Below are positions 33,664-42,719 of a stretch of DNA of 64,000 nucleotides, one piece after another. The DNA is from Streptomyces abyssalis. Lineage in GTDB: Bacteria > Actinomycetota > Actinomycetes > Streptomycetales > Streptomycetaceae. Both the position numbers and the translations under genes were made by a program. Each line of letters opens with the position of its first letter. The first letter of the stretch is position 1. Location of the stretch: NCBI RefSeq assembly GCF_001751365.1, contig NZ_LJGT01000036.1, positions 186,001 to 250,000 of the forward strand, read 5' to 3'. The notes beneath the pieces were generated by a model. That model worked only from the letters and a program-made list of their open reading frames with translations, did no database searches and was not told the origin of the DNA.

Positions 33664-34824
33664 TCAGTCACGGGCCAGCCCGAGACGGGCGCGCAGTCCG
33701 ATGCGTTCGTCGGGCGAGACGGCGGCGGCGCCGTCGGCGACCGTCTCGTACACGGCCAGGATGTCGGCCCCGACGGTGGACCAGTCGAAGCGGCGCACGT
33801 GGCGGCTGCCGTACGCGCGCAGGCGCTCCCGCCGCTCCGGGTCGGCGAGCAGCCGCACGGCGGCCTCCGCGAGGGCGCCGGCGTCCTCGTTGGGGAAGAG
33901 CTCGCCGGCCTCTCCCCCGTCGAGCACCTGCGCGAAGGCGTCCAGGTCGCTCGCGAGCACGGGAGCGCCGGAGGACATCGCCTCGACGAGGATGATCCCG
34001 AAGGACTCACCGCCGGTGTTGGGTGCGACGTACAGGTCGACGCTGCGCAGCAGCCGCGCCTTGTCCTCGTCGCTGACCATGCCGAGGAACTCCACCCGGT
34101 CCCGCATCCCGGCCGGCAGGTCCTCGACGGCCTCCTCCTCGTCGCCGCGCCCGGCCACGAGCAGACGCGTCTCCGGCCGCGATTCGAGGATCCGCGGAAG
34201 GGCCCTCATCAGGACGGGAAGTCCCTTGCGGGGCTCGTCGATCCGTCCGATGAAGCCGATGGTGCCGCCCTGCCACTCGGCCTTGGGCTCCGCGCGCGCG
34301 AAGAAGTCGACGTCGACGCCGTTGGGAATGACCACGGCGTCGCCGCCGAGGTGTTCGACGAACGTGCGCCGTGCGTACTCGCTCACCGCGATCCGCGCGC
34401 TGATCTTCTCCAGTGCGGGCTGCAGGATCGGGTACGCCGCGATCATCGCCCGCGAGCGGGGGTTGGAGGTGTGGAAGGTCGCGACGATGGGGCCCTGGGC
34501 CGCCCAGCAGGTGAGCAGGGCGAGGGAGGGCGTGGCCGGCTCGTGGATGTGCAGCACGTCGAAGCGGCCCTCGTGCACCCAGCGCCGTACCCGGGCCGCG
34601 GAGAGGAAGCCGAAGTTGAGCCGCGCGACCGACCCGTTGTACGGCACGGGGACGGCGCGGCCCGCCGAGACCACGTACGGCGGCAGCGGCGTCTCGTCGT
34701 CGGACGGCGCCAGCACGGACACCTCGTGCCCCAGGCGGTCGAGGTGCTCCGCCAGGTCGCGGACGTGGAACTGGACGCCGCCCGGCACGTCCCAGGAGTA
34801 GGGGCAGACGATCCCGATCCTCAT
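33664..34824 (-). CDS. pimA: Phosphatidylinositol alpha-mannosyltransferase
   Basis: 386 aa GT-B glycosyltransferase, family GT4. PimA moves mannose from GDP-mannose to the inositol 2-position of phosphatidylinositol at the cytoplasmic membrane face. Seen: MRIGIVCPYSWDVPGGVQFH (start, glycine-rich acceptor side), IPNGVDVDFF, GFIGRIDEPRKGL, and the E-x7-E motif in GESFGIILVEAMSSGAPVLA. Its ATG overlaps the patA stop by four bases. Assignment rests on this and on adjacency to patA and pgsA. Confidence 0.93.
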   Translation of the reverse strand: MRIGIVCPYSWDVPGGVQFHVRDLAEHLDRLGHEVSVLAPSDDETPLPPYVVSAGRAVPVPYNGSVARLNFGFLSAARVRRWVHEGRFDVLHIHEPATPSLALLTCWAAQGPIVATFHTSNPRSRAMIAAYPILQPALEKISARIAVSEYARRTFVEHLGGDAVVIPNGVDVDFFARAEPKAEWQGGTIGFIGRIDEPRKGLPVLMRALPRILESRPETRLLVAGRGDEEEAVEDLPAGMRDRVEFLGMVSDEDKARLLRSVDLYVAPNTGGESFGIILVEAMSSGAPVLASDLDAFAQVLDGGEAGELFPNEDAGALAEAAVRLLADPERRERLRAYGSRHVRRFDWSTVGADILAVYETVADGAAAVSPDERIGLRARLGLARD

Positions 34825-35792
34825 GCCTCCCGCTCCTCCCCGGACCCCGTGCGGTGCCCGCTCAGGTCCTTCCCCGCGGACTCCGCGTCATCCGCGGGCG
34901 GGAAGTCCGAGAGCCACAGCCGCTGCAGCATGTGCCAGTCCTCGGGGTGCTCCGCGATGCCCTCGGCGAAGGCGTCCGCCATCGTCTGCGTCATCACGGC
35001 GGTCCTCTCCTGCCGTGTGCCCTCCGCGGGAACCGGGACCGGCGGATACACACGGCCCTCCATGCGCGGCGCGTCCCCGTACCAGAGCGTCACCGGCAGC
35101 AGCATGGCTCCGGTCTGCTGGGCGAGGAGGGCGGGCCCGGCCGGCATCCTCGTACGTTCGCCGAAGAAGGTCACCTCGACCCCGGAGGCCGACAGGTCGC
35201 GGTCGGCGACGAGACACACGAGGCCGCCGTCACGCAGCCGGCGTGCGAGCGTGCCGAAGGCGCTGCCGCCGGAGTGGGGCAGCACCTCCATCCCGAGGCC
35301 TTCGCGGTAGGCCACGAACCGGTCGAAGAGGGACTCGGGCTTGAGACGTTCGACGACCGTGCTGAAGGGCGTCTTCAGACCGGTCGTGACGTACGCGCCC
35401 GCCAGGTCCCAGTTCGCCAGGTGCGGCAGGGCGAGGATCACGCCCCGGTCGGAGGCGATGCCGTCGGTCAGCCGGTGCAGATCGTGGATGTGGACGTTGT
35501 CCCGTATGTGCCGCTCACGCCAGGCGGGCAGCCGGAACGACTCCATCCAGTACCGCAGATAAGAACGCATGCCGGCGTGCGAGAGCTGCCTGAGCCGCTC
35601 CGGCGAGGCCCCGGGCACGACACGGGCGAGGTTCGCCTCCAGCTGCCGCACGCCCCTGCCTCGCCGCTTCCAGACGGAGTCCGCGATGCGCCGGCCCAGA
35701 GCGGCGGCGGCCGGTGCGGGAAGCCTGCGTACGCCGGCCCAGCCCAGGCCGTACAGCGAGTCGGTCAGCCGTTCACGGAGGGTGGTGCTCAC
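34821..35792 (-). CDS. patA: Phosphatidylinositol mannoside acyltransferase
   Basis: 323 aa, LpxL/HtrB-like acyltransferase family. It transfers palmitate to the mannose of PIM1/PIM2 in mycobacteria. The catalytic H-x4-D is in ALPHLANWDLAGAYV, and a second motif is in ERLKPESLFDRF. The GTG start at 35792 overlaps the pgsA stop (GTGA), placing it between pgsA and pimA in one operon. The C-terminus is acidic. Confidence 0.9.
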   Translation of the reverse strand: MSTTLRERLTDSLYGLGWAGVRRLPAPAAAALGRRIADSVWKRRGRGVRQLEANLARVVPGASPERLRQLSHAGMRSYLRYWMESFRLPAWRERHIRDNVHIHDLHRLTDGIASDRGVILALPHLANWDLAGAYVTTGLKTPFSTVVERLKPESLFDRFVAYREGLGMEVLPHSGGSAFGTLARRLRDGGLVCLVADRDLSASGVEVTFFGERTRMPAGPALLAQQTGAMLLPVTLWYGDAPRMEGRVYPPVPVPAEGTRQERTAVMTQTMADAFAEGIAEHPEDWHMLQRLWLSDFPPADDAESAGKDLSGHRTGSGEEREA

Positions 35793-36451
35793 GCCGTGCC
35801 CGTCCCTTCCGCATCCGCCGCCCCGTCCGCCTCGGCGGCCTCACGCCGCACGGTCACGACCCGCTGCCCGAGCGTGACGATGCTGCCGAGAGCAACGACC
35901 CACAGGGCGACGGGAAGCAGGACGCCGATGTACGGGACTCCGAAGACCGTGAAGCCCGACAACCCGGCGAGTACGAGTGTGATCACGAGCCGCTCGGCGC
36001 GCTCCACAAGGCCGTTGACGTTCACGGGCAGACCGATGCTCTCCCCGCGTGCCTTGGTGTAGGAGACGACCTGGCCGCTGGCGAGGCAGAAGATCGTCAC
36101 GCCGCACATCAGGACGCTGTCACCGCCGCCCGCGTACCACAGCGCGATGCCGCCGAAGACGGCCGCGTCCGCGACACGGTCGAGCGTGGAGTCGAGAAAG
36201 GCGCCCCACCGGCTGGAGCGCCCCAACTGCCGTGCCATGTTGCCGTCGACGAGATCGGAGAAGACGAAGAGCGTGATGACGACCGTGCCCCAGAAGAAGT
36301 GGCCGAGCGGGTAGAAGACCAGCGCTCCCGCGACCACTCCCGCGGTGCCGATCAGGGTGACCGTATCGGGGCTCACTCCCAGCCGCAGCAGCAGCGTCGC
36401 GAAGGGGGTGAGGACACGCGTGAAGAACGCACGCGCGTACTTGTTCAGCAT
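35789..36451 (-). CDS. pgsA: Phosphatidylinositol phosphate synthase (CDP-alcohol transferase)
   Basis: 220 aa, about six membrane helices. The CDP-alcohol phosphotransferase motif D-x2-D-G-x2-A-R-x8-G-x3-D-x3-D is intact: DLVDGNMARQLG then GAFLDSTLDR. It joins CDP-diacylglycerol to inositol 3-phosphate in actinobacteria, the step before PimA. ATG 36451 gives the usual MLNKYARAFFTRVLTPFAT start; the open frame upstream is spurious. First gene of pgsA-patA-pimA; a 212-bp divergent gap lies before the EF-G-like gene. Confidence 0.94.
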   Translation of the reverse strand: MLNKYARAFFTRVLTPFATLLLRLGVSPDTVTLIGTAGVVAGALVFYPLGHFFWGTVVITLFVFSDLVDGNMARQLGRSSRWGAFLDSTLDRVADAAVFGGIALWYAGGGDSVLMCGVTIFCLASGQVVSYTKARGESIGLPVNVNGLVERAERLVITLVLAGLSGFTVFGVPYIGVLLPVALWVVALGSIVTLGQRVVTVRREAAEADGAADAEGTGTA

Positions 36452-36663
36452 GGTCGTCCCGTTGATCGATGGCGGGCCGGCAGCGGGTGCGGCCACCGGT
36501 CGGCCCATGTTAGCCAGGCGCGCAGGCCACCGCGTCCACGGTCCGCGGCAGCTCCGTGCGCTACGTATGGACGCGTGCCGGGAGCGGTGGAAAGCTCGAA
36601 GTACCGCGTTTTTCGCGACGAAGCCAGACGGACCCAGCAGGTGTCGACCGGAAGGCGGGACAC

Positions 36664-38862
36664 ATGGGCGACAAGGCGAGCACACACCCCGGAGCCGCCG
36701 GCAGGGCAGCGGCGGCCGACCACCCCTCGAAACTGCGGAACGTGGTGCTGGTCGGCCACAGCGGATCGGGAAAGACCACCCTCGTGGAAGCACTCGCACT
36801 GGCCTCCGGGGCGGTGACGAGAGCCGGCAGGGTGGAGGACGGCGGATCCCTCTCCGACTACGACGAGATCGAGCACCGGCAGCACCGGTCGGTGCAGCTC
36901 TCCCTGGTGCCGGTCGAGTGGGAAGGCATCCGGATCAACGTACTGGACACTCCCGGATATGCGGATTTCGTCGGGGAGTTGAGGGCCGGTCTGCGGGCAG
37001 CGGACGCGGCCCTTTTCGTCGTCTCGGCCGCAGACGGCGTCGACGGCGCGACCCGGCTCGTGTGGGACGAGTGCGCGGCGGTCGGCATGCCGCGGGCGAT
37101 CGTGGTGACTCATCTCGACGCCGCACGCGCCGACTTCGAGGAAATGGTCTCGGTCTGCCAGCGTGTCTTCGGCGGCGACGACCCCGACGCCGTCATCCCG
37201 CTCTACCTGCCGCTCCGCGGCGAGCAGGGCGCCGACGGGCACGCTCCCGTCGAGGGCTTGATCGGTCTGCTCTCCCAGCGCGTGTACGACTACTCCTCGG
37301 GGACGCGCGCCGAACGCGACCCCGACCCCGGGGCGCTGCCGCAGATCGAGGAGTCCAGGAACCGCCTCATCGAGGGGATCATCTCCGAGAGCGAGGACGA
37401 GACCCTCATGGAGCGCTACCTCGGCGGCGAGGAGTGCGAGATCCCGACCCTCATCCAGGACCTCGAGAAGGCCGTCGCACGGGGCGTCTTCCACCCTGTG
37501 CTGGCGGCGGCGCCCGCGGCCGAGGGCGCACAGCACGGCCTGGGCACCCTGGAACTCCTGGAGCTGATCACGGGCGGCTTCCCCTCACCCCTCGAACACG
37601 AGATCCCCGAGGTCACCACGCCCGAGGGCAAGCCACGCCCCGCTCTGACCTGCGATCCGGACGGTCCGCTCGTGGCCGAGGTGGTCAAGACCTCCTCCGA
37701 CCCGTACGTGGGCCGCATCTCCCTCGTCCGTGTCTTCTCCGGCACTCTCCGTCCCGACGAGACGGTGCACGTCTCGGGGCACGGCCTGGAGGACCGCGGC
37801 CACGAGGACCACGACGTGGACGAGCGGATCGGCGCGCTCTCCGCGCCCTTCGGCAAGCAGCAGCGCCCGCTGTCCAAGGCCGTGGCCGGCGACCTGGCGT
37901 GCGTGGCGAAGCTGAGCCGGGCGGAGACGGGCGACACCCTGTCCGCCAAGGACGATCCGCTGCTGATGCAGCCGTGGGTCATGCCGGACCCGCTGCTGCC
38001 GGTCGCCATCGAGGCGCACACCAAGGCGGACGAGGACAAGCTCTCGCACGGGCTGTCCCGGCTCGTCGCCGAGGACCCGACGATGCGCCTGGAGCAGAAC
38101 CCGGACACCCATCAGCTCGTCCTGTGGTGCCTGGGCGAGGCGCACATGGGCGTCGCCCTGGAGCGCCTGCGCAGCCGCTACGGCGTCAACGTCGACTCCG
38201 TGCCGCACAAGGTGTCGCTGCGGGAGACCTTCGCCGAGGAGGCGGCCGGGCGCGGACGGCACGTCAAACAGTCGGGCGGGCACGGGCAGTTCGCGATATG
38301 CGAGATCACCGTGGAGCCGCTGCCCGGCGGCAGCGGCATCGAGTTCGTCGACAAGGTCGTCGGCGGTGCCGTGCCCCGGCAGTTCATCCCGTCGGTGGAG
38401 AAGGGCGTACGGGCGCAGGCCGCCAAGGGCGTCGCCGCCGGCTATCCGCTGGTGGACTTCCGGGTGACCCTGCACGACGGCAAGGCCCACTCGGTGGACT
38501 CCTCGGACGCCGCCTTCCAGACAGCCGGGGCGCTCGCGCTGCGCGAGTGCGCCTCCAAGGCGCGCATCCATCTCCTGGAGCCCGTCGCGGAGTTGCAGGT
38601 GGACGTGGAGGACGAGTACGTCGGCTCGGTGATGAGCGACCTGTCGGGACGGCGCGGGAAGGTCTCCGGCACCGAGCAGGGAGCCGACGGGCACACGCTC
38701 GTACGGGCGCAGATCCCGGAGATCGAGATCAGCCGGTACACGGTGGAACTGCGCTCCCTCTCCCACGGGACCGGTCGCTTCGCCCGCTCGTACGCCTGCC
38801 ACGAACCGATGCCCCAGCAGCTGGCCGGCAAGATCCTGGAAGCCGCCCAGAACGGCGGCTGA
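36664..38862 (+). CDS. fusA2: Elongation factor G-like protein (EF-G2)
   Basis: 732 aa GTPase paralogue of EF-G. G1 VLVGHSGSGKTTLVEAL, G2/G3 region INVLDTPGYADFVGEL and G4 (VVTHLDAARADFEEM) are present, followed by EF-G domains II-V; the switch I region is short and unlike EF-G1. The G4 motif reads T-H-L-D rather than N-K-x-D, an altered guanine-specificity site, as in actinobacterial EF-G2. Known EF-G2 of mycobacteria binds GTP but does not support translocation. ATG 36664 has AAGG upstream. A longer +1-frame open frame (36345-38891) is a shadow. Confidence 0.92.
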   Translation: MGDKASTHPGAAGRAAAADHPSKLRNVVLVGHSGSGKTTLVEALALASGAVTRAGRVEDGGSLSDYDEIEHRQHRSVQLSLVPVEWEGIRINVLDTPGYADFVGELRAGLRAADAALFVVSAADGVDGATRLVWDECAAVGMPRAIVVTHLDAARADFEEMVSVCQRVFGGDDPDAVIPLYLPLRGEQGADGHAPVEGLIGLLSQRVYDYSSGTRAERDPDPGALPQIEESRNRLIEGIISESEDETLMERYLGGEECEIPTLIQDLEKAVARGVFHPVLAAAPAAEGAQHGLGTLELLELITGGFPSPLEHEIPEVTTPEGKPRPALTCDPDGPLVAEVVKTSSDPYVGRISLVRVFSGTLRPDETVHVSGHGLEDRGHEDHDVDERIGALSAPFGKQQRPLSKAVAGDLACVAKLSRAETGDTLSAKDDPLLMQPWVMPDPLLPVAIEAHTKADEDKLSHGLSRLVAEDPTMRLEQNPDTHQLVLWCLGEAHMGVALERLRSRYGVNVDSVPHKVSLRETFAEEAAGRGRHVKQSGGHGQFAICEITVEPLPGGSGIEFVDKVVGGAVPRQFIPSVEKGVRAQAAKGVAAGYPLVDFRVTLHDGKAHSVDSSDAAFQTAGALALRECASKARIHLLEPVAELQVDVEDEYVGSVMSDLSGRRGKVSGTEQGADGHTLVRAQIPEIEISRYTVELRSLSHGTGRFARSYACHEPMPQQLAGKILEAAQNGG

Positions 38863-38897
38863 CTGCGGCTACGCTGGACAAAGGCACGTGAAAAGGT

Positions 38898-38937
38898 GTG
38901 CCGGCCACGGCAGTTGGGAATATGCCGTGGTCGGCAC
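38898..38937 (+). terminator. Strong hairpin after the EF-G-like gene
   Basis: A 15-bp stem (GTGCCGGCCACGGCA against TGCCGTGGTCGGCAC, with one G-U pair) encloses the 10-base loop GTTGGGAATA. It starts 36 nt after the EF-G-like stop and ends 47 bp before the next gene. A convincing Rho-independent structure without a U-tract. Confidence 0.8.
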
Positions 38938-38983
38938 CCGCGCGTGGGCGGGCGTCGCCGGAGTTTGACGAAGTGGGGGCTCA

Positions 38984-40654
38984 GTGGCCGGGTTCGAGGA
39001 TTTCGAGGGCATCGAGGCCGCGTCCGACTTCAGTCCGGGCGCGCAGGTGCCGCTCTCCGGCTCCGGCGGTCAGACGGCGGCCACTCAGGCCCTGGCGTCC
39101 GCCGCGTACCGGGACGGCCCCGTCACCGACCTCGTCGCCGCGAACGACGTGGCGACGGTGAAGCCCCCGCGGCTGTCGCTCTTCGAGCCGAACCTCGGCG
39201 AGGCGTTCTCACGCGCGGTGCAGGTGCGGCTGCTGGGCGGGGCGCGCAAGGCGCTCATCCAGTCCTTCGGCATCGAGCCGCAGACGGTCGTCGAGCACTG
39301 CCTCGCGGCCACCCGTATCCGCAAGGACCGCGACACCCGGCTGACCGTGATCATGGTCATCTTCGGGGTGCTGTTCCTGCCGGGGACGCTGCTGTGGCTG
39401 CTGGGCTTCCAGCTGCGCCGGGCGATAGCGGGCGCTCAGGACAAACGCATGGGCGCCTTCGGCATGGCCGCCATGGTCGCGCTGGGCGGCCTCGCCGTCC
39501 TGTTCATGCTCAAGCTCCCCTTCGACGGGCTGCTCGCCCTCTATCTGCGCGGCATGCTCATCGTGCCCATCGTCGGCTGGCTGTGGGCGAAGCAGGTCTG
39601 CGAGCGCTCCGCGAAGCTGCTGCGCGGCCAGTGGGAGCAGCTGCTGGGCGGCAGCGGCGTCGGCGCGAAGATCCCCGAGGCGGTTCCGCAGGACCCGGGT
39701 GACAAAGGTGCCGAGCGCATCCGGCTGGGCCTCGCCAAGCTCAGCGCGGAGCAGGCCAGCAACCTCGTCTACTACGCGGGCCCCAAGGGGATACTCGGCA
39801 TGGGCACGCGCTGGGGCAGCTGGCAGCTCGCCGAGGAACTGGTGGCCAAGGACCCCGAGGCCGACATCAACCCCTTCCGCAGCTGGGACGTCGTGCGTTC
39901 CATCCACGACCAGCTCCGCAGGCTGGAACGCGGCCCGCTGCACACCGGCGGCTTCCCCACACCGTCCATACGGCACTGGGTCGTCTCCCCCATCGGCGAG
40001 GGCGCCAAGGAGGTCACCCGCCCCGAGGGCCAGGAGGTCGAGGGGTACCGCATCAAGGACTTCGAAATACAGCGCATCTGCAACGAGCAGCAGTTCGGCA
40101 GCGGCAACAGGCACTACCTCGGCGTCCAGTTCGTGCTCTGGGACGGCCAGTTGGTGATCACGCTGCTGATCACGGTGACGGTGCTGCACCACACCCTTCG
40201 CATCGAGGTCACGGGTCACGCGCTGGGCCCGGTGCATCCGCTGTTCACCACGAAGCCCAAGGCCAAGACCAAGGAGGTCTCCAAGAGCGTCAAGTTCTGG
40301 GAGACCAAGGAGGTCACCCTGCCGCTGGTGCACGCCCGCGAGGTGGTGCGGCTCTCCGCGCGGGCGCCCTTCACCTGGTTCCCTCCGGTACTGGACTTCC
40401 TCGGCGGCAAGCTGAATCTTCCGGAGCCCTTCGGGCTGCGTCACGCGTGGGCGGACAAGCCGTGGCGGCACCGCTTCATGGCCGACGACGCGCTGCGGGC
40501 GGCCACTCCCGTGCTGCGGGTGGTGCATTCGGCCGCGATGCGCGTGCTGGAGGAGAACGGCTGCGACACCGAGCAGTTCGGCAACCGTTCGCTCGTTCTC
40601 AGCGGTCTCGTGCAGGGAGCCGAACCCAGGAAGGCCGACGCGTACGACGCGTGA
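38984..40654 (+). CDS. Large conserved membrane protein, unknown function
   Basis: 556 aa. A polar N-terminal 110 residues, two or three helices at about 118-205 (VIMVIFGVLFLPGTLLWLLG; GMLIVPIVGWLWA), a soluble middle, a further helix (GQLVITLLITVTVLHHTL) near 390, then a soluble C-terminal half. I do not recognise a catalytic motif. GTG 38984 has GGGGG upstream. Homologues in this position seem restricted to Streptomyces and relatives (from memory, not searched). It stands between the EF-G-like gene and the catabolic cassette. Confidence 0.8.
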   Translation: MAGFEDFEGIEAASDFSPGAQVPLSGSGGQTAATQALASAAYRDGPVTDLVAANDVATVKPPRLSLFEPNLGEAFSRAVQVRLLGGARKALIQSFGIEPQTVVEHCLAATRIRKDRDTRLTVIMVIFGVLFLPGTLLWLLGFQLRRAIAGAQDKRMGAFGMAAMVALGGLAVLFMLKLPFDGLLALYLRGMLIVPIVGWLWAKQVCERSAKLLRGQWEQLLGGSGVGAKIPEAVPQDPGDKGAERIRLGLAKLSAEQASNLVYYAGPKGILGMGTRWGSWQLAEELVAKDPEADINPFRSWDVVRSIHDQLRRLERGPLHTGGFPTPSIRHWVVSPIGEGAKEVTRPEGQEVEGYRIKDFEIQRICNEQQFGSGNRHYLGVQFVLWDGQLVITLLITVTVLHHTLRIEVTGHALGPVHPLFTTKPKAKTKEVSKSVKFWETKEVTLPLVHAREVVRLSARAPFTWFPPVLDFLGGKLNLPEPFGLRHAWADKPWRHRFMADDALRAATPVLRVVHSAAMRVLEENGCDTEQFGNRSLVLSGLVQGAEPRKADAYDA

Positions 40655-40721
40655 GACCGGCGGCAGCCGGTCACCGGCGCCTTCGGGCAGCACGGCATCG
40701 CGGACGGTGCGTTCCTCCGGT

Positions 40722-42050
40722 TCACCTGGCGGCCGGCTGCGGCTCCTTCTCGAGGGCGGCCGCACGCTGAGCCGGCCCCCAGGTCTCTCGCGTCGCGAGC
40801 ACCCCGGCCAGGCCCACGGCCGCGACGCCGACATAGAGCCCGGCGGGGCCCCACCAGCCGAAGGAGTCGGCCAGCAGCACGGCGACGAACGGGGCGAAGC
40901 CCGCCACCGACGCGGCGGTCTGGTAGCCCAGCGACGCGCCGGAGGTCCGCGTGCCGGTCCTGAACAACTCGGCGAACCAGGCTGCCTGAGTGCCCGTCAG
41001 CGCCGCGTGGATGACACCGATGGCGATCAGGAAGACCAGCACGATGAACACGGCGCCGCCGGTGTTGGCCATCACGTACATGGGCAGCCCGAAGCCCACG
41101 GCCAGGAAGCAGCCGACCAGGTAGACGGGGCGGCGCCCGACCCGGTCCGTCAGGGCGCCCGAGAGGACCGTGGTGACCACGGCGAACAGACTTGCGATGA
41201 CGACTCCGGCGAGAGCGACGCCCCGGTCGTCCGGGTCGCGGTCGGTGATGTACGACAGGAGATACGTCGCCGTCAGGTAGTAGGCGCAGGACTCGACGAC
41301 CCGCAGGGCGATGATGCGCAGGATGTTCCGCCAGTCGTCACGGACGACGGTCAGCAGCGGATTGCGGACGGTGGCGCCCTTGGCCTTGGCGTCCTCGAAC
41401 TCCGGCGATTCGCTGAGCTTCATCCGCACGATCAGGCCGACGACGATCAGCGCGGCGCTGGCCAGGAACGGCAGCCGCCAGGCCCAGTCGCCGTCCAGGG
41501 AGGCGGAGAGCAGGAAGGCGATGTTGGCGAGCGCGATGCCGAGGGGGTTTCCTGCCTGCGGTATCGCCGCGTACAGGCCGCGACGCCTTCGGGGTGCGTG
41601 CTCGTACGTCATCATCACCGCGCCGCCCCACTCGGCGCCGAATGCCAGCCCCTGGATGCTGCGGATGATCACCAGCAGGACGGGGGCGAGCAGGCCGGCC
41701 TGCTGGTAGGTGGGCAGCAGGCCGATGAGGACGGTGGCTATGCCCATCGTGAGCAGGGCGCCGACGAGGACGGGCTTCCGGCCGTGCCGGTCGCCGAGGT
41801 ATCCGCCGAGGGCGCCGCCGATGGGCCGCATGAGGAAGCCGACGCCGAGGGTGACGAAGGCGAGGAGCGTGCCGACCACCGGGTCGGACTCGGGGAAGAA
41901 GGCGTCTCCGAAGTAGAGGGCGGCCGCGGTGCCGTAGGCCACGAAGTCGTAGTTCTCCACGCAGGTTCCCGCCGCGGAGGCGAGAGCGGTCTTCACACGT
42001 CCTCGTGGGGCGTCGGATGTGGGAGTGGGTGGTGAGCTGGGTGCGGTCAT
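40722..42050 (-). CDS. MHS-family (major facilitator) metabolite:H+ symporter
   Basis: 442 aa, 12 membrane helices. The N-terminal CVENYDFVAYGTAAALYFGD and the loop 2-3 motif GYLGDRHGRKPVLVGALL are typical of the metabolite:H+ symporter group (ProP, KgtP, ShiA-like). The second-half copy of the motif is GALTDRVGRRPVYLVG. ATG 42050 has AAGGAGA upstream. Many family members carry carboxylates or betaines, but some act on sugars; the kinase and isomerase next to it suggest a sugar or polyol here (inference). Last gene of the cassette, 196 bp from the isomerase. Confidence 0.9.
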   Translation of the reverse strand: MTAPSSPPTPTSDAPRGRVKTALASAAGTCVENYDFVAYGTAAALYFGDAFFPESDPVVGTLLAFVTLGVGFLMRPIGGALGGYLGDRHGRKPVLVGALLTMGIATVLIGLLPTYQQAGLLAPVLLVIIRSIQGLAFGAEWGGAVMMTYEHAPRRRRGLYAAIPQAGNPLGIALANIAFLLSASLDGDWAWRLPFLASAALIVVGLIVRMKLSESPEFEDAKAKGATVRNPLLTVVRDDWRNILRIIALRVVESCAYYLTATYLLSYITDRDPDDRGVALAGVVIASLFAVVTTVLSGALTDRVGRRPVYLVGCFLAVGFGLPMYVMANTGGAVFIVLVFLIAIGVIHAALTGTQAAWFAELFRTGTRTSGASLGYQTAASVAGFAPFVAVLLADSFGWWGPAGLYVGVAAVGLAGVLATRETWGPAQRAAALEKEPQPAAR

Positions 42051-42246
42051 GCCGGATCTCCTTCGGTGGCGGGCGCGCGGGGATGAACGGCCCTGCGGTG
42101 CGGCGGGGACGGGGGGATCTGCAGCGAGGAGGGAGTTGCGGGAGAAGGGGATTGCGGGTGGGGGACGGGAGTCGGGGGCAGAGGACCGTGGAGGCCCGTG
42201 CGGACGGCACGGGCAGCGGTCAGGGCAGGTCAGGTCTGTCGGCGAG

Positions 42247-42717
42247 TCAGGTCTGGTCGGCGAGTTCCCGTGCCGACCGGAGTTCCAGTTCACGGAGCTT
42301 GGCGACGCGGCGCACGGTGTCGTCGTCCTCGTCGAACGTCGCGGCGAGGAACGCTTCGAGCACCTCGGTCGCGACAGCGGGACCCACCAGCCAGGCACCG
42401 ATGGCGATCGCGTTGGCGTCGTCGTGCTCGACGGCCTGATGGGCGGAGTACACGTCATGTCCGAGGCCGCACCGGATGCCTGCGATCTTGTTGGCGGCCA
42501 TGAGTGCGCCCGCGCCGGTGCCGCACACGAGCACGGCCCGCTCGGCCTCGCCTCTGCGCACCGCGTCGCAGGTGGCGTGCGTGATGTCGGGGAAGTCGAC
42601 GGGGGTGTCGGTGTCGGGCCCCCGGTCCAGCACCTCGTGTCCGAGGCGCAGCAGGACCTGGCGCACATGCTCCTTGAGCCCGAGCCCCGCGTGGTCGTTG
42701 CCGAGTGCGACGCGCAT
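42247..42717 (-). CDS. RpiB/LacA/LacB-family sugar-phosphate isomerase
   Basis: 156 aa. These enzymes interconvert aldose and ketose phosphates (ribose 5-P, galactose 6-P, erythrulose 4-P). The catalytic Cys and anion loop are seen in VLVCGTGAGALMAANKIAGI; ring-opening histidines correspond to GNDHAGLGL and AVEHDDANAIAIG. The loop reads GTGAG where ribose-5-phosphate isomerase B has GTGIG/GTGVG, and the C-terminus is longer, so ribose specificity is not assured. It starts two bases after the kinase stop (spacing 42718-42719). Confidence 0.88.
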   Translation of the reverse strand: MRVALGNDHAGLGLKEHVRQVLLRLGHEVLDRGPDTDTPVDFPDITHATCDAVRRGEAERAVLVCGTGAGALMAANKIAGIRCGLGHDVYSAHQAVEHDDANAIAIGAWLVGPAVATEVLEAFLAATFDEDDDTVRRVAKLRELELRSARELADQT

Positions 42718-42719
42718 TG

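Noticed and set aside
36345..38891. 848-aa plus-strand open frame longer than the EF-G-like gene
   Set aside because: Out-of-frame shadow of the EF-G-like gene, Arg/Gly-rich with no recognisable domain.
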